DNA of 64,000 nt from Amia ocellicauda (Eukaryota; Chordata; Actinopteri; Amiiformes; Amiidae): contig NC_089853.1 of assembly GCF_036373705.1 (NCBI RefSeq), forward strand, positions 29,905,568 through 29,969,567, read 5' to 3'. The position numbers and the translations under genes are program-made. Shown piece after piece: positions 37,000-48,900 of the stretch (position 1 is the stretch's first letter; the number at the start of each line of letters is the position of its first letter). Below the pieces are notes generated by a model. That model ran no database searches. It worked only from the letters and a program-made list of their open reading frames with translations, and had not been told where the DNA came from.

Positions 37000-38460
37000 A
37001 TTATGCATCATTATCAATTTAACCATGCTTAATTTATTCGTTAACGTAATTAATTTGTCTTTTGGGGTCACGGAGGAAACGTTGAATTGTGTTAAATCAA
37101 TGCAGAATAATTTGCTCTTCGAAATACTTACATCGCGAGATGTACCTATGTACTCGAGAAAACGCTCAATATGATCTCTAGACTTTCAATGATCACTCCG
37201 TACAACAAAACAAACACAAAAACAAACTTGCAAATATGTATAGATTTATTTCCATTTTAAGGTTGGTACCTATAGAAATGCCTGTGTATTAAAAGGAGAT
37301 TAATTACAATACAATTCCAATACCTCTACAGCGACACTGATTTTAGGCACGCATAAAATATTAAATAATCGTTTACATGTACTGAAAGAAGTATTTTATC
37401 ATAAGCATGTAACACATGTTTCAAGCGTCTCTTTATTTATAATCAGGCACAACAGAAGCCGACCCGTACACTGCAGCCATTACAACATACATTTTACCCT
37501 CAAGTGAAATGACTAAACGCATAAGAATTTCAAATTCAAGTTCAGTTAAGTACCGTATATCCAGTTAAAACGTTTACAGATCACTACTATGTAACGTAAA
37601 ATAATTAGCTGTGTGTGTGTATGGCTCGCCATACTCTCCCGAGGATGTCAGCGAGCTGTGCTAAGGGTCCTGATTGAAAGAACAGTAACTGAGCCTAATC
37701 TCTGAGTCTGAGAGACAGGAAGGACTGCGAAAGAGACAGAGGGGCGAAACTAGAAACAAAATACACATTTTAAAGTGTAGGAAATAAAAGAATACTCCAT
37801 GGTTCCGTGAAGTATGAATTAATGTATACGCAACTGATGTTAATCCGATGCATCCAAGTAGAACAGAAAACTATAACTGTAGGGTATACATTAACCACGA
37901 AAACGATCGCAAAGGCCGAGACGGGGGGAAAGAAATAATATATAGCCTGTTAATATATATATATAAAGTGTATTTACATGTATAATCTCAAACGATTAAC
38001 ATTGTACTCCATTGTTAACTTGCCGCCGTGGTCGTTTAAACGTGCATCTTGGGGTATGCATTTGAAACGTACGAAGTGAGTCTTTGCAAAGTAGAACTAC
38101 GATAATTAAGTTTTACGGTAGGAGTTCACAAACGAGACGATCGTGGGCTTTGCTGTTTACTTTAATACGACGTGCGTTGTTTATTTCAATAAGAGGGATT
38201 CAAATGAACCAGCGTTTTGTTTAGTTCGATCGGGGCCTTAAAAAAACTACTGAGTGTCGGTTCTGGAGAGGCGGGGAAGTAGCGAAGCTCGGTATAATGT
38301 GAATAGAAAGTCATAGTTTAAATGATTACAGTAACGATGGTGCAGTCTGTAATGTCACGGAACCGAAGTACTAAATAAGCGGCACATTGATTGTACTTTA
38401 CTGCGATTTTGAGAGCAGCAGCCATGAGATCACATGACCCTGCTGAGTTGCCACGGTGAA
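37000..38460. promoter_or_regulatory. CpG-rich block, likely znf592 promoter region
   Basis: CpG dinucleotides become frequent here (for example ACGATCGC, GCCGCCGTGGTCG, AACGTACG, GACGATCG, TACGACGTGCG, TCGATCGGGG), while the flanking kilobases are CpG-poor. A GC box (GGCGGGG, 38270-38276) lies in it. It is 4.5-6 kb upstream of the znf592 start codon. The first znf592 coding exon is preceded by an acceptor rather than a promoter, so a 5' non-coding exon is expected in this area. The exact transcription start is not visible. Confidence 0.45.
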
Positions 38461-40452
38461 TAAACAGGATCCAAATGGTAAATATCATTGCATTTTATTT
38501 TTGATGTGCACTGTGCAGACACAAAACAACACCACTATGTTCTTACATGGTTCTAATGAAATGCGTCTGTCTGCTTACTCTGGTATGTGTTCACGATTCA
38601 AATGCACTTTTTTGTTTTGAACTGGAATCATAGCGTAATGTGTTAGTAAAACAGTTACGTATCTGGTTCTTTTCTTATGCATGCAAATATGTCATGTTCA
38701 TGTGGATATTTGTTAAAGCGTTAGGTGCGAAGTTTGGGTTTTGAATAATTTTGACAAACAGGAGCTTTTTGGGTAAAACGCATGGTTAAAAAAAAAATCG
38801 TGCTTAGGTTATTGAAGTAACTTGGTTTTAAAATACATATTATTACCTGCAGTCAGTCAACATATAGGAATAAACATCAGATACATATCTTCTTTTAATC
38901 TTGTTCATATAATGTGTAGCCTGTGTGTATGTATGTCTTTGTAAAATACACACAAGTTTTAAGTCCAGTGAGTACAACTTTAGCCTGTTGCGTTAACAAT
39001 GCTGCGTCCCTGTAGTTTTCTGCTTAAGTAATCCTTGAGTTTAAGGGTGTTGAACAAAGCACCTTACCAAAGTGAAGTCCACACTAGTTGAGGTTAATAC
39101 TTCATTTATTTGATAAACTTTAAGAATTCATATACATTTTATACCCGATTGCAGGGTTTTTGATGCTTTTTCATGTGGTTGGTGCATGTTTTTTAATGTG
39201 TGAAGAAACTATAATACAGCTCTGCCGGTTAGCCTAGAAATTCAACTGTAAAGTTAAGAGAACATAATCTAGGGATTTCAACTAGTGTTTTCTCCTGAAT
39301 ACTGAAATTGCAGCTGCCCTCCAACACCCCCGTCCCCATCCCCATCCCCCCCATCCCGTACAGGGTCCTGTATGAGGACACATCTGGTATCGGGCTGTCA
39401 GGAAAGACATTGTGGAGCAGTTTTAAGTTTGCAGGCTAATTAGTCCACTGGAACCAATCTCTGGCCTTCATATTACCAGAAACATACTTTAAATCCCGGG
39501 TCTGGCCTCCCAGTACTCTAAATCAGGAAAACGGCGTAAATGTGTTGTACTCAAGTACAGTCTTAGTTGGCGCAAGGACAGCAAGATTAATACAACTCTG
39601 ACCACTATGCGATAGTCTTTTGCCACGTACAGCACAGTACTTGCAGTTTATTTTCACTGAGACATCAGTGTCATCAGGGGACTAATTCTATTCTTATGGG
39701 AAGTTGATCTACTATTGTTTTAATAGACCTGTAAACAGAAAGTATAACGTTATGGGGAAGGCTCAGACTAGAATGAGGGCAAGGAAGTGGAAGAAACAAA
39801 GGTTACCTTTTTTGGTTTATCTTTTTCCTCACCACACCTGAGCTATGTGAAATGCTGTTGCAGTGCAATATTTTGAAAATCCATTTGAAATTATAACCAT
39901 TCTTATTCATTGCTGCATGAAAGCAATTGACTAATGGTTAGTTGACCGTGAATGGGAAATGTGTGGCCTTCATGCTAATTTCTGCAGTTAAAATCTTGCA
40001 CATTTTTTCTGTTATTTAATTTTGTAGTAGTTTTATAACGAATGTGTAGTTCTCTGTTCTCTTTGCTTATGTTGTTTATAAGACTAGTTTTATATTCCAG
40101 CAAAATAGCTTGTTCTCTTCTGCCAGTCTCCAGTGATTTTATTTTACAAAAATGTTGGTAAAAATCATGTAGTCCTCCTGTCTTTCCCATGTAATTTTCT
40201 CACTGGACAGCTCTTGAGAACGTGTTATTTATGTTGGAATAGTTGCATGGCAGAGAACACAGAAGAAACTGCAGAATATTGATCACAACTGTGCAGGTGC
40301 AACTAGTTAAGCATAAAACAGCAGACCATAATAGATTACTTTGAATAGCTGTCTGCTTTAATGCCCTATTTAATATTTAATAGCTATTCTCTTTACTAGC
40401 TTTGTGTACTGCACAATGAAAATGTTTTGCAAATGCACATTTTGGTATAAAG

Positions 40453-40600
40453 CAGTGGTTCTTAACCTTTTATGGGCTTGCACCCCCAATCCATGGTAAC
40501 CCCACACCACCATCAGGTCAAGGCGTCATCCTCGGTGAGCGAGGGGGCGCTGTCGAGTTGTCAAGAGGTTTATGGGGTGCGGCCGACTATAGGCTATAGT
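40453..40600 (+). mobile_element. hAT-like element end (truncated)
   Basis: CAGTGGTTCTTAACCTTTTA followed by GCACCCCCAATCC resembles the 5' end of hAT-type non-autonomous elements. No matching right end was found, so it is truncated or too diverged. The right border is approximate. Confidence 0.35.
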
Positions 40601-42810
40601 CATTTAAATTTGCAATATTGATAGGAATTTAATTTGGGGTGGTTTGGAATGTCTAATATATATATTAAAAAAGGTGAATTAACAATTATGAATTACCTCC
40701 ACTTCCATCCCACATCCCCAGGATAGTCACCCCTATTTAACCTTCATATAAAGGGATCTTGCTGTTATGACTTAGCTGACTACACTGTGCATTTTTAAAA
40801 AATGGGACTGGGCTTCTGGACGGGATCTTACGTAGATTTTCCTGAAAATTGTTATTTATATAGGCTGTGTGTGTTTTCATAGCACAGGTCAGGTTTCTAT
40901 ATAAATAACCCAGGGAAATTTGTATCCTTCTCAGTGGTAAATACTGTATAATTTCCTATAGAATATTAGAGCAAAGGATGCCCTGTCATTTATAAATGCC
41001 GAAGAGTAAGATGGTTGTCTCCCTTCTCATACAGTATGGATAGCCTGAGCCAGTAAGCATGCTGAATATCATTTTATCTCTTATCATAGTGACAATATAT
41101 ATATTTTTAAGTCTAGATTCTTTAAAATTCTCTTTGGAACGTCTTCTGCTTTTATTTTTTATTTTTTCTGGCAAACTTCCTGTATGGCTCTGCTATGTGC
41201 CTCCTTTCAATTACCACTGTTTCCAATCTGCCGTCTTTCTGCTTTTAGACTCAAACTGCTTTTTCACACGTTTCTTTGGAGTGCAGACTGAACCTGCTAG
41301 TTTTATTCCTTGCAGAATATCACTATAGGTGTCAGGAATCATGGTGACAAAGTAACACTAACCAAATTTCATTTTGATGTTGCCCCTGCCACAATTTGTC
41401 GTCTGTAGCCTCTGTTGTGCTGTAGCGGAGAAGGGTGATTTCATACATATTGGGCTTTGAGCTTAGTATGTTGTACAATATGAAATAAAATATCTGTAAT
41501 GGGGAAAACTTTGCCTATTAAAATTATGCATTGCTTTGTTTGCATTAAAAAGTCAAACTATATGCCTACAGTACTGAGGCTGTCTGCATTACACCCAGCC
41601 CTCTGTAAGGTCTGTGTAGTCCATGTTTTATGGAAACACAGATCAGTTTCCACAAAACTCTCTGCTTAGGACGAGGAATCCCACATAACCCTGGACATGG
41701 TCCAAAACTGAGCGAGTTGCAGAATAATCTGGTTTGTTTTAGCTTGAAAGTGGTTGCTGCAGCAGGGCCAAAATAATTTACAAAGAATGTTGACATTTTT
41801 CACACGCAAAGCCAAAAAAAAAAGAAAAAAGCATTGGTGGCAATCAAAATTTCCCTTTGACAGTCTTCAGTATATAGTTGTACTTTCTGATAGTTTTAAT
41901 TCTGCCTTTGCTGGCCTTTTAAAAATGTATGTATTTTAGTATTTGAAATGTTAAGTTTGCATTTATGCTTAAACTTGCAGTAGAAGTGTTGTCTGTGATA
42001 TCAGTTAACACAAATGACATGAAGTTCAAAAACCTTTGAGTCTGTTTTAGAATAAGATCACACTTTGAGAGCAAAATCTGTACAGCTATGATCCTTTAAG
42101 GCGGAATTAGTAACAAATGTTTGTGCATAAGATAAAACCATTACACAAGAAAATCTGTTTGAAAACATTTTATGTCAAAGTGGTTTAAAGCTTATGCTTT
42201 ATGTGCATATTGTAAAGGAAGTACAGTAATAAGTAGGGTAATAATTCAGTCAGCATGGATAATAGGTGTTCTGTGGAGCCTGGAGCCTTTTTTTGTTGTA
42301 CATTTTATCATTTAATGCAGTGTAAACCTGCACTTAAATCCTGGACTCACTTATTGCGTCAGTGTGTTTAGTTACATTATAGACATGTTTGAACAGTGGG
42401 AATTGTACTGAGCAATGCACCAGCTGGAGTCAGGAGTAACGCCCACCAACCAAAGCAGTATGTTGCATCCGGTTAATGGGGAAACTGAGGCGGGCAGATT
42501 ATTTGAACTTTGAAATTAAATTGTAAATGATAACTAAAAATATTTGCATATTCCTTAGCAGTGGATACTCCGTGGGGCCTGAAAATCAGTTCTCAAGCAT
42601 GACTTCTTATCTCCCACTCTGCTATTGTAGTTAGCATTTGTGATCTTGTCAGTCCAGTGATAGTCTGACACAAACTTATAATGTTAGAAATGCATGATAA
42701 GACTGCCTCCTTCCACAGAAACATGTGTAGAATTAGGTTATTAATGAGTAATAATAGATCTAAACAACTGATTTCATATATATTGTTTCAAATAGAAATG
42801 CTGCAATACC

Positions 42811-42824
42811 GGGGGGGGGGGGGG
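42811..42824. repeat. G14 homopolymer
   Basis: Fourteen consecutive G in the presumed 5' intron of znf592. Confidence 0.85.
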
Positions 42825-42984
42825 AATATTATTTTTTATAAACAGTACAACATTTTAATTGAAACTAAACTTTGTGTAGAGTAAAATATCAAATGCATTA
42901 ATAAAAGCATTATGACTGCAGTTCTTGAGACCAATGCAATCAATATTTATTTTTATTTTTCTAGGTTTTTCTAGGTTTCCAAAC

Positions 42985-45900
42985 ATGGGTGACATGAAGA
43001 CCCCAGATTTCGATGACCTTTTGGCCGCATTTGACATCCCTGATGCTACCAGCTTGGATGCCAAAGAGGCTATTCATACCAGCCATGATGAAGCTGAGGG
43101 TCACCAGAAACCTGCAGGGATGTGCCTGGAAGAGAATGTCTCCATCCACCACGTGCTGCCAGCCCCTGACCTCCCTGCAGTCAGCGTGATTGTCAAGAAC
43201 ACCAGCCGCCAGGAGTCCTTTGAGTCAGGCGTGGAGAAGGATGCTTGTCACCTTGGCCACAGCCTGTTGCACAATGGATTCCGGAGTTCGGGGGCCACCC
43301 TGGATTCTCACCACATGAGCCCAAGCAGCTATGGGAAGTTCGAGCCATCATTCCTCAATGGGGATAGCTCGAGAAGCTTCCTGGACAAAGTGGAAGCCCG
43401 CAAAACTGAACGTGTGACATCCTTCTCTCAGTTCAGTCCTATCTCAAGCCCAGAACCGGAGGACTCCCAGGATAACGGGATCGATGATAGACCGAAACAG
43501 GAGGAAAGACCCTACTTCCCTGCTGCATCTGTGTTCGTGTCTGCGGAGCGCTCCATGTTGGAAAATCTGAGAGGGCTTCCAGAGTACAGCATGTTTGACC
43601 AGTGCTCCAAAAGAGAACCTGTGAATGATGCTGGAAACGGCAGAGAAAAAGACACAGAGTTTTGCAGAGTAGAAGAGATTAGGGTACAGGAAAAAGGGGA
43701 AATGACTGTCGAAGACCATGCCAAGAAGACTAGTTTTCTTGGCAAACCCATGCTCCCCTTGGATGACCTTCACAACAATAATCTTGGCGAGCCAAAGAAT
43801 TCCTTTGTTGCAGAAACTTGCTTGGGTTCATCTGTTCCACCTCGTCAGCGTATCAAATCGGCCAACTCCAAGCTGTCCTCTTGCCTTGCGGCGTTGGCAG
43901 CTCTGAATGCCAAAAAGGTTGCAGAGGTTCCAAAAGAAGTGCAGCCTCTTATATCCAGAGAGCCGCTAGCGGCTGTTAAAGAAACAGTAAAGGTTAGTTC
44001 CAAAGTGCCCAAGTCTCCAAAGAGCCCAAGGAGCCCACTGGAAGTAGTAAAACGGTTCAATAAGCAGCCAGATAGCCCAATGAGCGTCTGCAGCGATAGT
44101 AGTGGGAAAGCATCTCCTTCCCTGACTGCAGGTTCTCCCCCTGCGATCCCGAGAGTCCGAATAAAGACCATCAAAACCTCCTCTGGGCAAATTAAGCGAA
44201 CTGTCACAAGCGTGTTGCCCGATTCTGAGCTGGAGGAGCTGCAATCTCCACCTGAGATGTCACCCTCCCAGTACGTGGCAGTCGACGAGTCATTGTCCAA
44301 GCCTGCATCATTCACACCACCTTCAAATAATGTGATTGACAATGTTGTCTTCGAAAACGGAAGGAATAAACCCTCCCACAAAAATACGTCCACGGTGCCG
44401 TCGCCTGGTGTGGCTTCGAAGCTGGCGTGTATGAAACCGGGCAGGATCGTGAACAGGACTGCCACAGTACCTCCTTCAGCAGCCTTTCACAATGCAAGCA
44501 GTGCCATCATGAGGGTGGTTAATGTAGTCCACCAAAAACAGCAGAAATCTTCGCCATCGGCCAATACCAACCTGCTCCCCAAAGCTGTCCACCTGGCCAA
44601 TTTAAACCTGGTTCCTCACAGCGTGGCTGCCTCTGTCACAGCGAGATCCGCCACTCAGCATCAGAGCCAGTCCCGGCTGGCTGCTCCAATGGTGTGCAGC
44701 ACAGTCCCTCTGGTGCACCAGGTCAAAAAAGCGGCCCCTCTTCCAACCTCTTCAATCCCCAGTGCAGCTGTAGGGGCCTTAAACCGACTCTTAAATGCTG
44801 CCAACCCTGTGCCATCGTATGTGCCCAACCTGCACCCGCCGCCAGAGAGCAACATCCGCTTGCCTGCCCGTGGCTATCGCTGCTTGGAGTGCGGGGACTC
44901 CTTTGGGCTGGAGAAGAGTCTACAGCACCACTACAGCAGGAGGAGTGTGCACATCGAGGTGGCCTGCACCCACTGCGCCAGGACGTTGCTCTTCTTCAAC
45001 AAGTGCAGCTTACTTGCACATGCCAGGGAGCACAAGAGCAAAGGCATTGTGATGCAGTGTACCCAGCTCTTCATGAAGCCCATCTCTGCGGACCAGATGT
45101 TCGTGTCCACACACAACTCTTCAGGGCCTCCGACCACTCAGAGTGCCCAGCTGCCCTCTAGCTCTGTAGACCATGCAAGTAATGCCAAGGGCCAAGCAGT
45201 CATGCCTTTGTACCCAGACAAAGTCATTCGACACGGACTGAAATGTCTGGATTGTAGCAGGCAGTTACGGGATTACCCCTCCCTTGCAAGTCATTACCAG
45301 AGGTGTTCGGAGGAAACCGAGGGATTGGTGGGTATAAAAGGTTTTTAGTGGCTTGAATGTTGTTGGCTTTGATTGAGCAGATATGTGCTTTTATATGTGG
45401 CAGAATGATAGCATTTCAGGGTTGACAATTGATAATAACATGATGTAATCTTTATCAGGCTGCTTCTGCAAATTTGTTAAAAATGTTGAGGAGCCAAAAA
45501 CTCAAAATGTCTTAATTTGGAAGTGTTCTATTTTTATTCCTGAGCTTTGTGATCTGGCCTTGTGTAATAATGGCAAGTGACAGACAGAAGGAGTAGAGGA
45601 GGCATGGTGGGGGTGTTGAAAGCCAGAAATGTATATAATAAAGCTTTAATCGCTGATTCCCTTCTTACCGAGTTCCTATTCAGATTTATATTGATCTGCA
45701 TTGCAGCTGATCAGACTGGGCTTCTTTCAGTGTGTGGACAGTACAGTGTGACACTGTTGGGGTTTGTGCTTTCTTGCCCTGTGTAGACATGCCAAGTGTG
45801 CATGATGATGCTGCCTAATAAGTGCAGCTTCAAGGCTCATCAGCGAATCCACGCCCACAAGTCGCCTTACTGCTGCCCCGAGTGTGGGGCTGTGAGCCAC

Positions 45901-48900
45901 TCCACTGACTTTCAGAAGCACGTAAAGGAGAACTGCCTTCACTATGCACGCAAGGTTGGCTACAAGTGAGTAAACAAGCAAGCGGGGCAGTTATGTTGGG
46001 ATTGTGGAGGGAACCCTTTGGATATTTTAGGAAGAATAATCCCCCTGTCTTCCCTCATCTTGTGCATGTACAAAGTTACAATAAAGCGATATGATGCTTT
46101 GGAATAGCTCTATCCACATTGTGGTCGTCCAAGCATTTAGCGCGGCTCTTTTCTTAGGTGTCAAGATGCACTTGATGGAGCTCCATGCCTTTTTTGATTG
46201 AAATGTAGAACTTGGAAATGCATCTGTAAATTGACTAAGCTCTTCCATGACAGTTTCGGCCTGTGAGGTAATATGGTAGAGCTGTGTGTGTTCCTTCTTG
46301 TTCCCTCTGATCTTCCTGGTTTTGTGTTTCTGCAGGTGTCTTCACTGCGATGTGGTTTTCATGTCATTTTATGTACAAAAGACTCATATTGAGGAAAAAC
46401 ACTGTGAAGTGTTTTTTAAGTGCTCCGTCTGTCCCATGGCCTTCAAATCTCCCGACAGCAGTGTTGTGCACATTAAGAGCAAACACCAGGCCGAAAAAGC
46501 CTCTCCACAGTAAGTCAGACCTCCCCGTTCTCTTTAGGCTCAATGCTGCTTTTCCACCTTGACACTCGCCTTCTGTTCACACGCCTTTACATTTACAGAC
46601 CTAGCAAGACTGAGCCTTCTGGCATCCTTGTGCTTTGGAAAACACATTTATCATGAGCAAAAAAGTAAAACTAAAAGTATACTGTATTATGCTTTTTCTA
46701 GATAAAAAATAACCTCCCCCATGTGCCAGCTGATATTTAGCAGTTTATAATACTCTTATCCCAATATATATATAGAAAATAAATCAAGTAAATGCATTCT
46801 GTTGCTTTACATTTGTAATATGGTTTTGCATACTGTATATGGCATCATTTATTCATTTCACTCTACACATTATTTGACGAGCGCTTTAATCTTGCCAGGT
46901 TAATCTACAAGTGTTCCTGTGAGACGGTTTTTAAGAAGAAGAAATTATTGTTCCAGCACTTCTATCAGAATGTCAATAAGCTCCTTGTTCATGTATTCAA
47001 GTGCCCAGAATGCCAGCTGGTCTTCACACAGAAGCAGATGTTGATGCAGCATTTCAAGGTTGGTAGCATCACCTGACCTCTCTCCACGCAGAGGAGGAGG
47101 ATCTCTGGGAACCTTGCTTTGCTTTCACGCCCTCGTTTGTAGTTGCGTTTTAAAGGGGTGCATTTCCAAACCAGTTCTCATGTTGTCATCTTGCTTCTGT
47201 ATTACTTTACGTTTTGGTCAATTAACTATCATTCAAATAATTATCTCTCTTTGAGTGAAGCAATTTTGTTGAGATTTTAAGCTAAAAATCCTCAGCCAGG
47301 AGAGTTGTTTGAGGTTTTAAAGTGATGACTGACTATTAACTGCTGTGTGTTTCAGCCATGGATTACTTGGCATAAGTGTTAACATTGCCTGTAGTCTTTT
47401 ATTCCTTATTTTATTAACAAACGAAGATGAGAGACAATGTTAACCTTGGTTTTCATATCAGATTTGGCAGCACGGTAATAACAGCCTGTGCTATCGGATC
47501 TGTTTTTTCAGCCCCCGTTTTAAAACTAAACCTCCTTTTCAGGGTGTCCATGGTGGCGTGCACAGAACAGAGGTAGAGGAAAGTTTGAAACAAACATCTG
47601 AGGCTGTATCACAGAGCCAGGAAATGAAGCCAGCGACAGGGCAGCCCAAGCTGAACAGAACTGCTAAACCGAGTGCTCCTGCGGCCAACAGAAAGGAGAG
47701 CCCAGCTGTGCAGAAATCGAGCCCCAGACTCAACCTAAAGAATGCGGGCTGGACCTGTGGGGAGTGTCTGCACTGGCTTCCTGATCGAGAGACCTATGTT
47801 TCTCACATGAAGAAGAGTCACGGAAGGGTAAGGTGATTTTACAGTTTTGACAGTGTGGGGGGTTGATCCAGCTCTGCCGGGGCTCTGAGGCATGTTTGAG
47901 GACACAAACGCGGGGATGTGTTCCAAAAGTGTACATTTATTGTAGAGTGCTCTGTGTGCAAACCAAAACAAAACCCAAACAAAAACCTGACTTGTCTCGA
48001 GTCTAACTAAGCACATGTACAAGTCCTTCTCTATATCTAAACAAAAACACAAGCAGAAAACGAGCAAAGTCCGTGATCCAAGCCATAGTCGTAATTCATA
48101 ACCAAAGTCCCGCTAACCAAAAAGCAGATCTCCCGTATTCGCACTTCGAACAAACACTACTCTCCACTCCCAGGCTCGCCTCACTGACTCTTCACCCAGG
48201 AAGTCGAGCGCTGATTGGTTTTATGGAGGGGGGGAGCCAGTCACATAGGGAACAGCGGGTCAGTTTTCCACCGGTCATTTCCTCCACTGGCAGCACCTGA
48301 CCGCCTCACCTAGCATGGCGTCACAGTGTACTGTTTACACTTGCATCATTTCCGGATTCACTACCGTACATAGAGAGGCTTGAATGGCTCCCGTCATCAC
48401 AGTGGTATCTTTTCTGTTGATATCAGTTCTTCCTGGAAGACCTGTTGAATGCAGCTATTGTGTTGGTTTTGGCTAAAGTTTATAGCATTTATTAAAATCC
48501 ATGTGAGCACCCATTGTGTGAAGGTTTGAGCCTGTGGTACTTCCTTGGTGCCCTCTTCTATAAGGGGGGTCTACTAAAGCGTGAATATTTAACATCTAAT
48601 CCCTTGTATAAACATACTGTTAATGAACATATACAATCCTGTGTAATCAATTGTGTGTCAATGGTACTTTATGCTTGTACTCCCCCACACTCCTTTTTTA
48701 ATCATTACATTGAAACAGTAAGTACATTCCTTTTCTAGGTCATATTTTCCGTCATTTCTAAATTAAACCAGTTAGTTAGGACTTGCTCAGGACTTGAATT
48801 AAGGCACAGATGGTACTCTTTTACTGTTGTCTTTTTTATTGTATAACTTAACTAAAATAGGCTTGTCCCACATTCTCATCGGGTTTTTTTTTTTTGTGGC

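Larger units (their letters stand above)
38461..42984. other. presumed znf592 5' intron
   Basis: No coding exon seen. The stretch ends in a pyrimidine-rich acceptor (TTTTTCTAG at 42957-42965 or 42967-42975) just before the znf592 start codon, so it is probably the intron between the non-coding first exon and the first coding exon. It contains a hAT-like fragment at 40453 and a G homopolymer at 42811. Confidence 0.4.

Noticed and set aside
42925..42984. Upstream ATG extending znf592
   Set aside because: The added residues are translated intron with a pyrimidine tract and acceptor; [11 protein letters not shown] is the conserved N-terminus.
43845..44465. 206-aa ORF on the minus strand
   Set aside because: Antisense shadow of the large znf592 exon; no start context or family signal, while the plus strand matches ZNF592 throughout.
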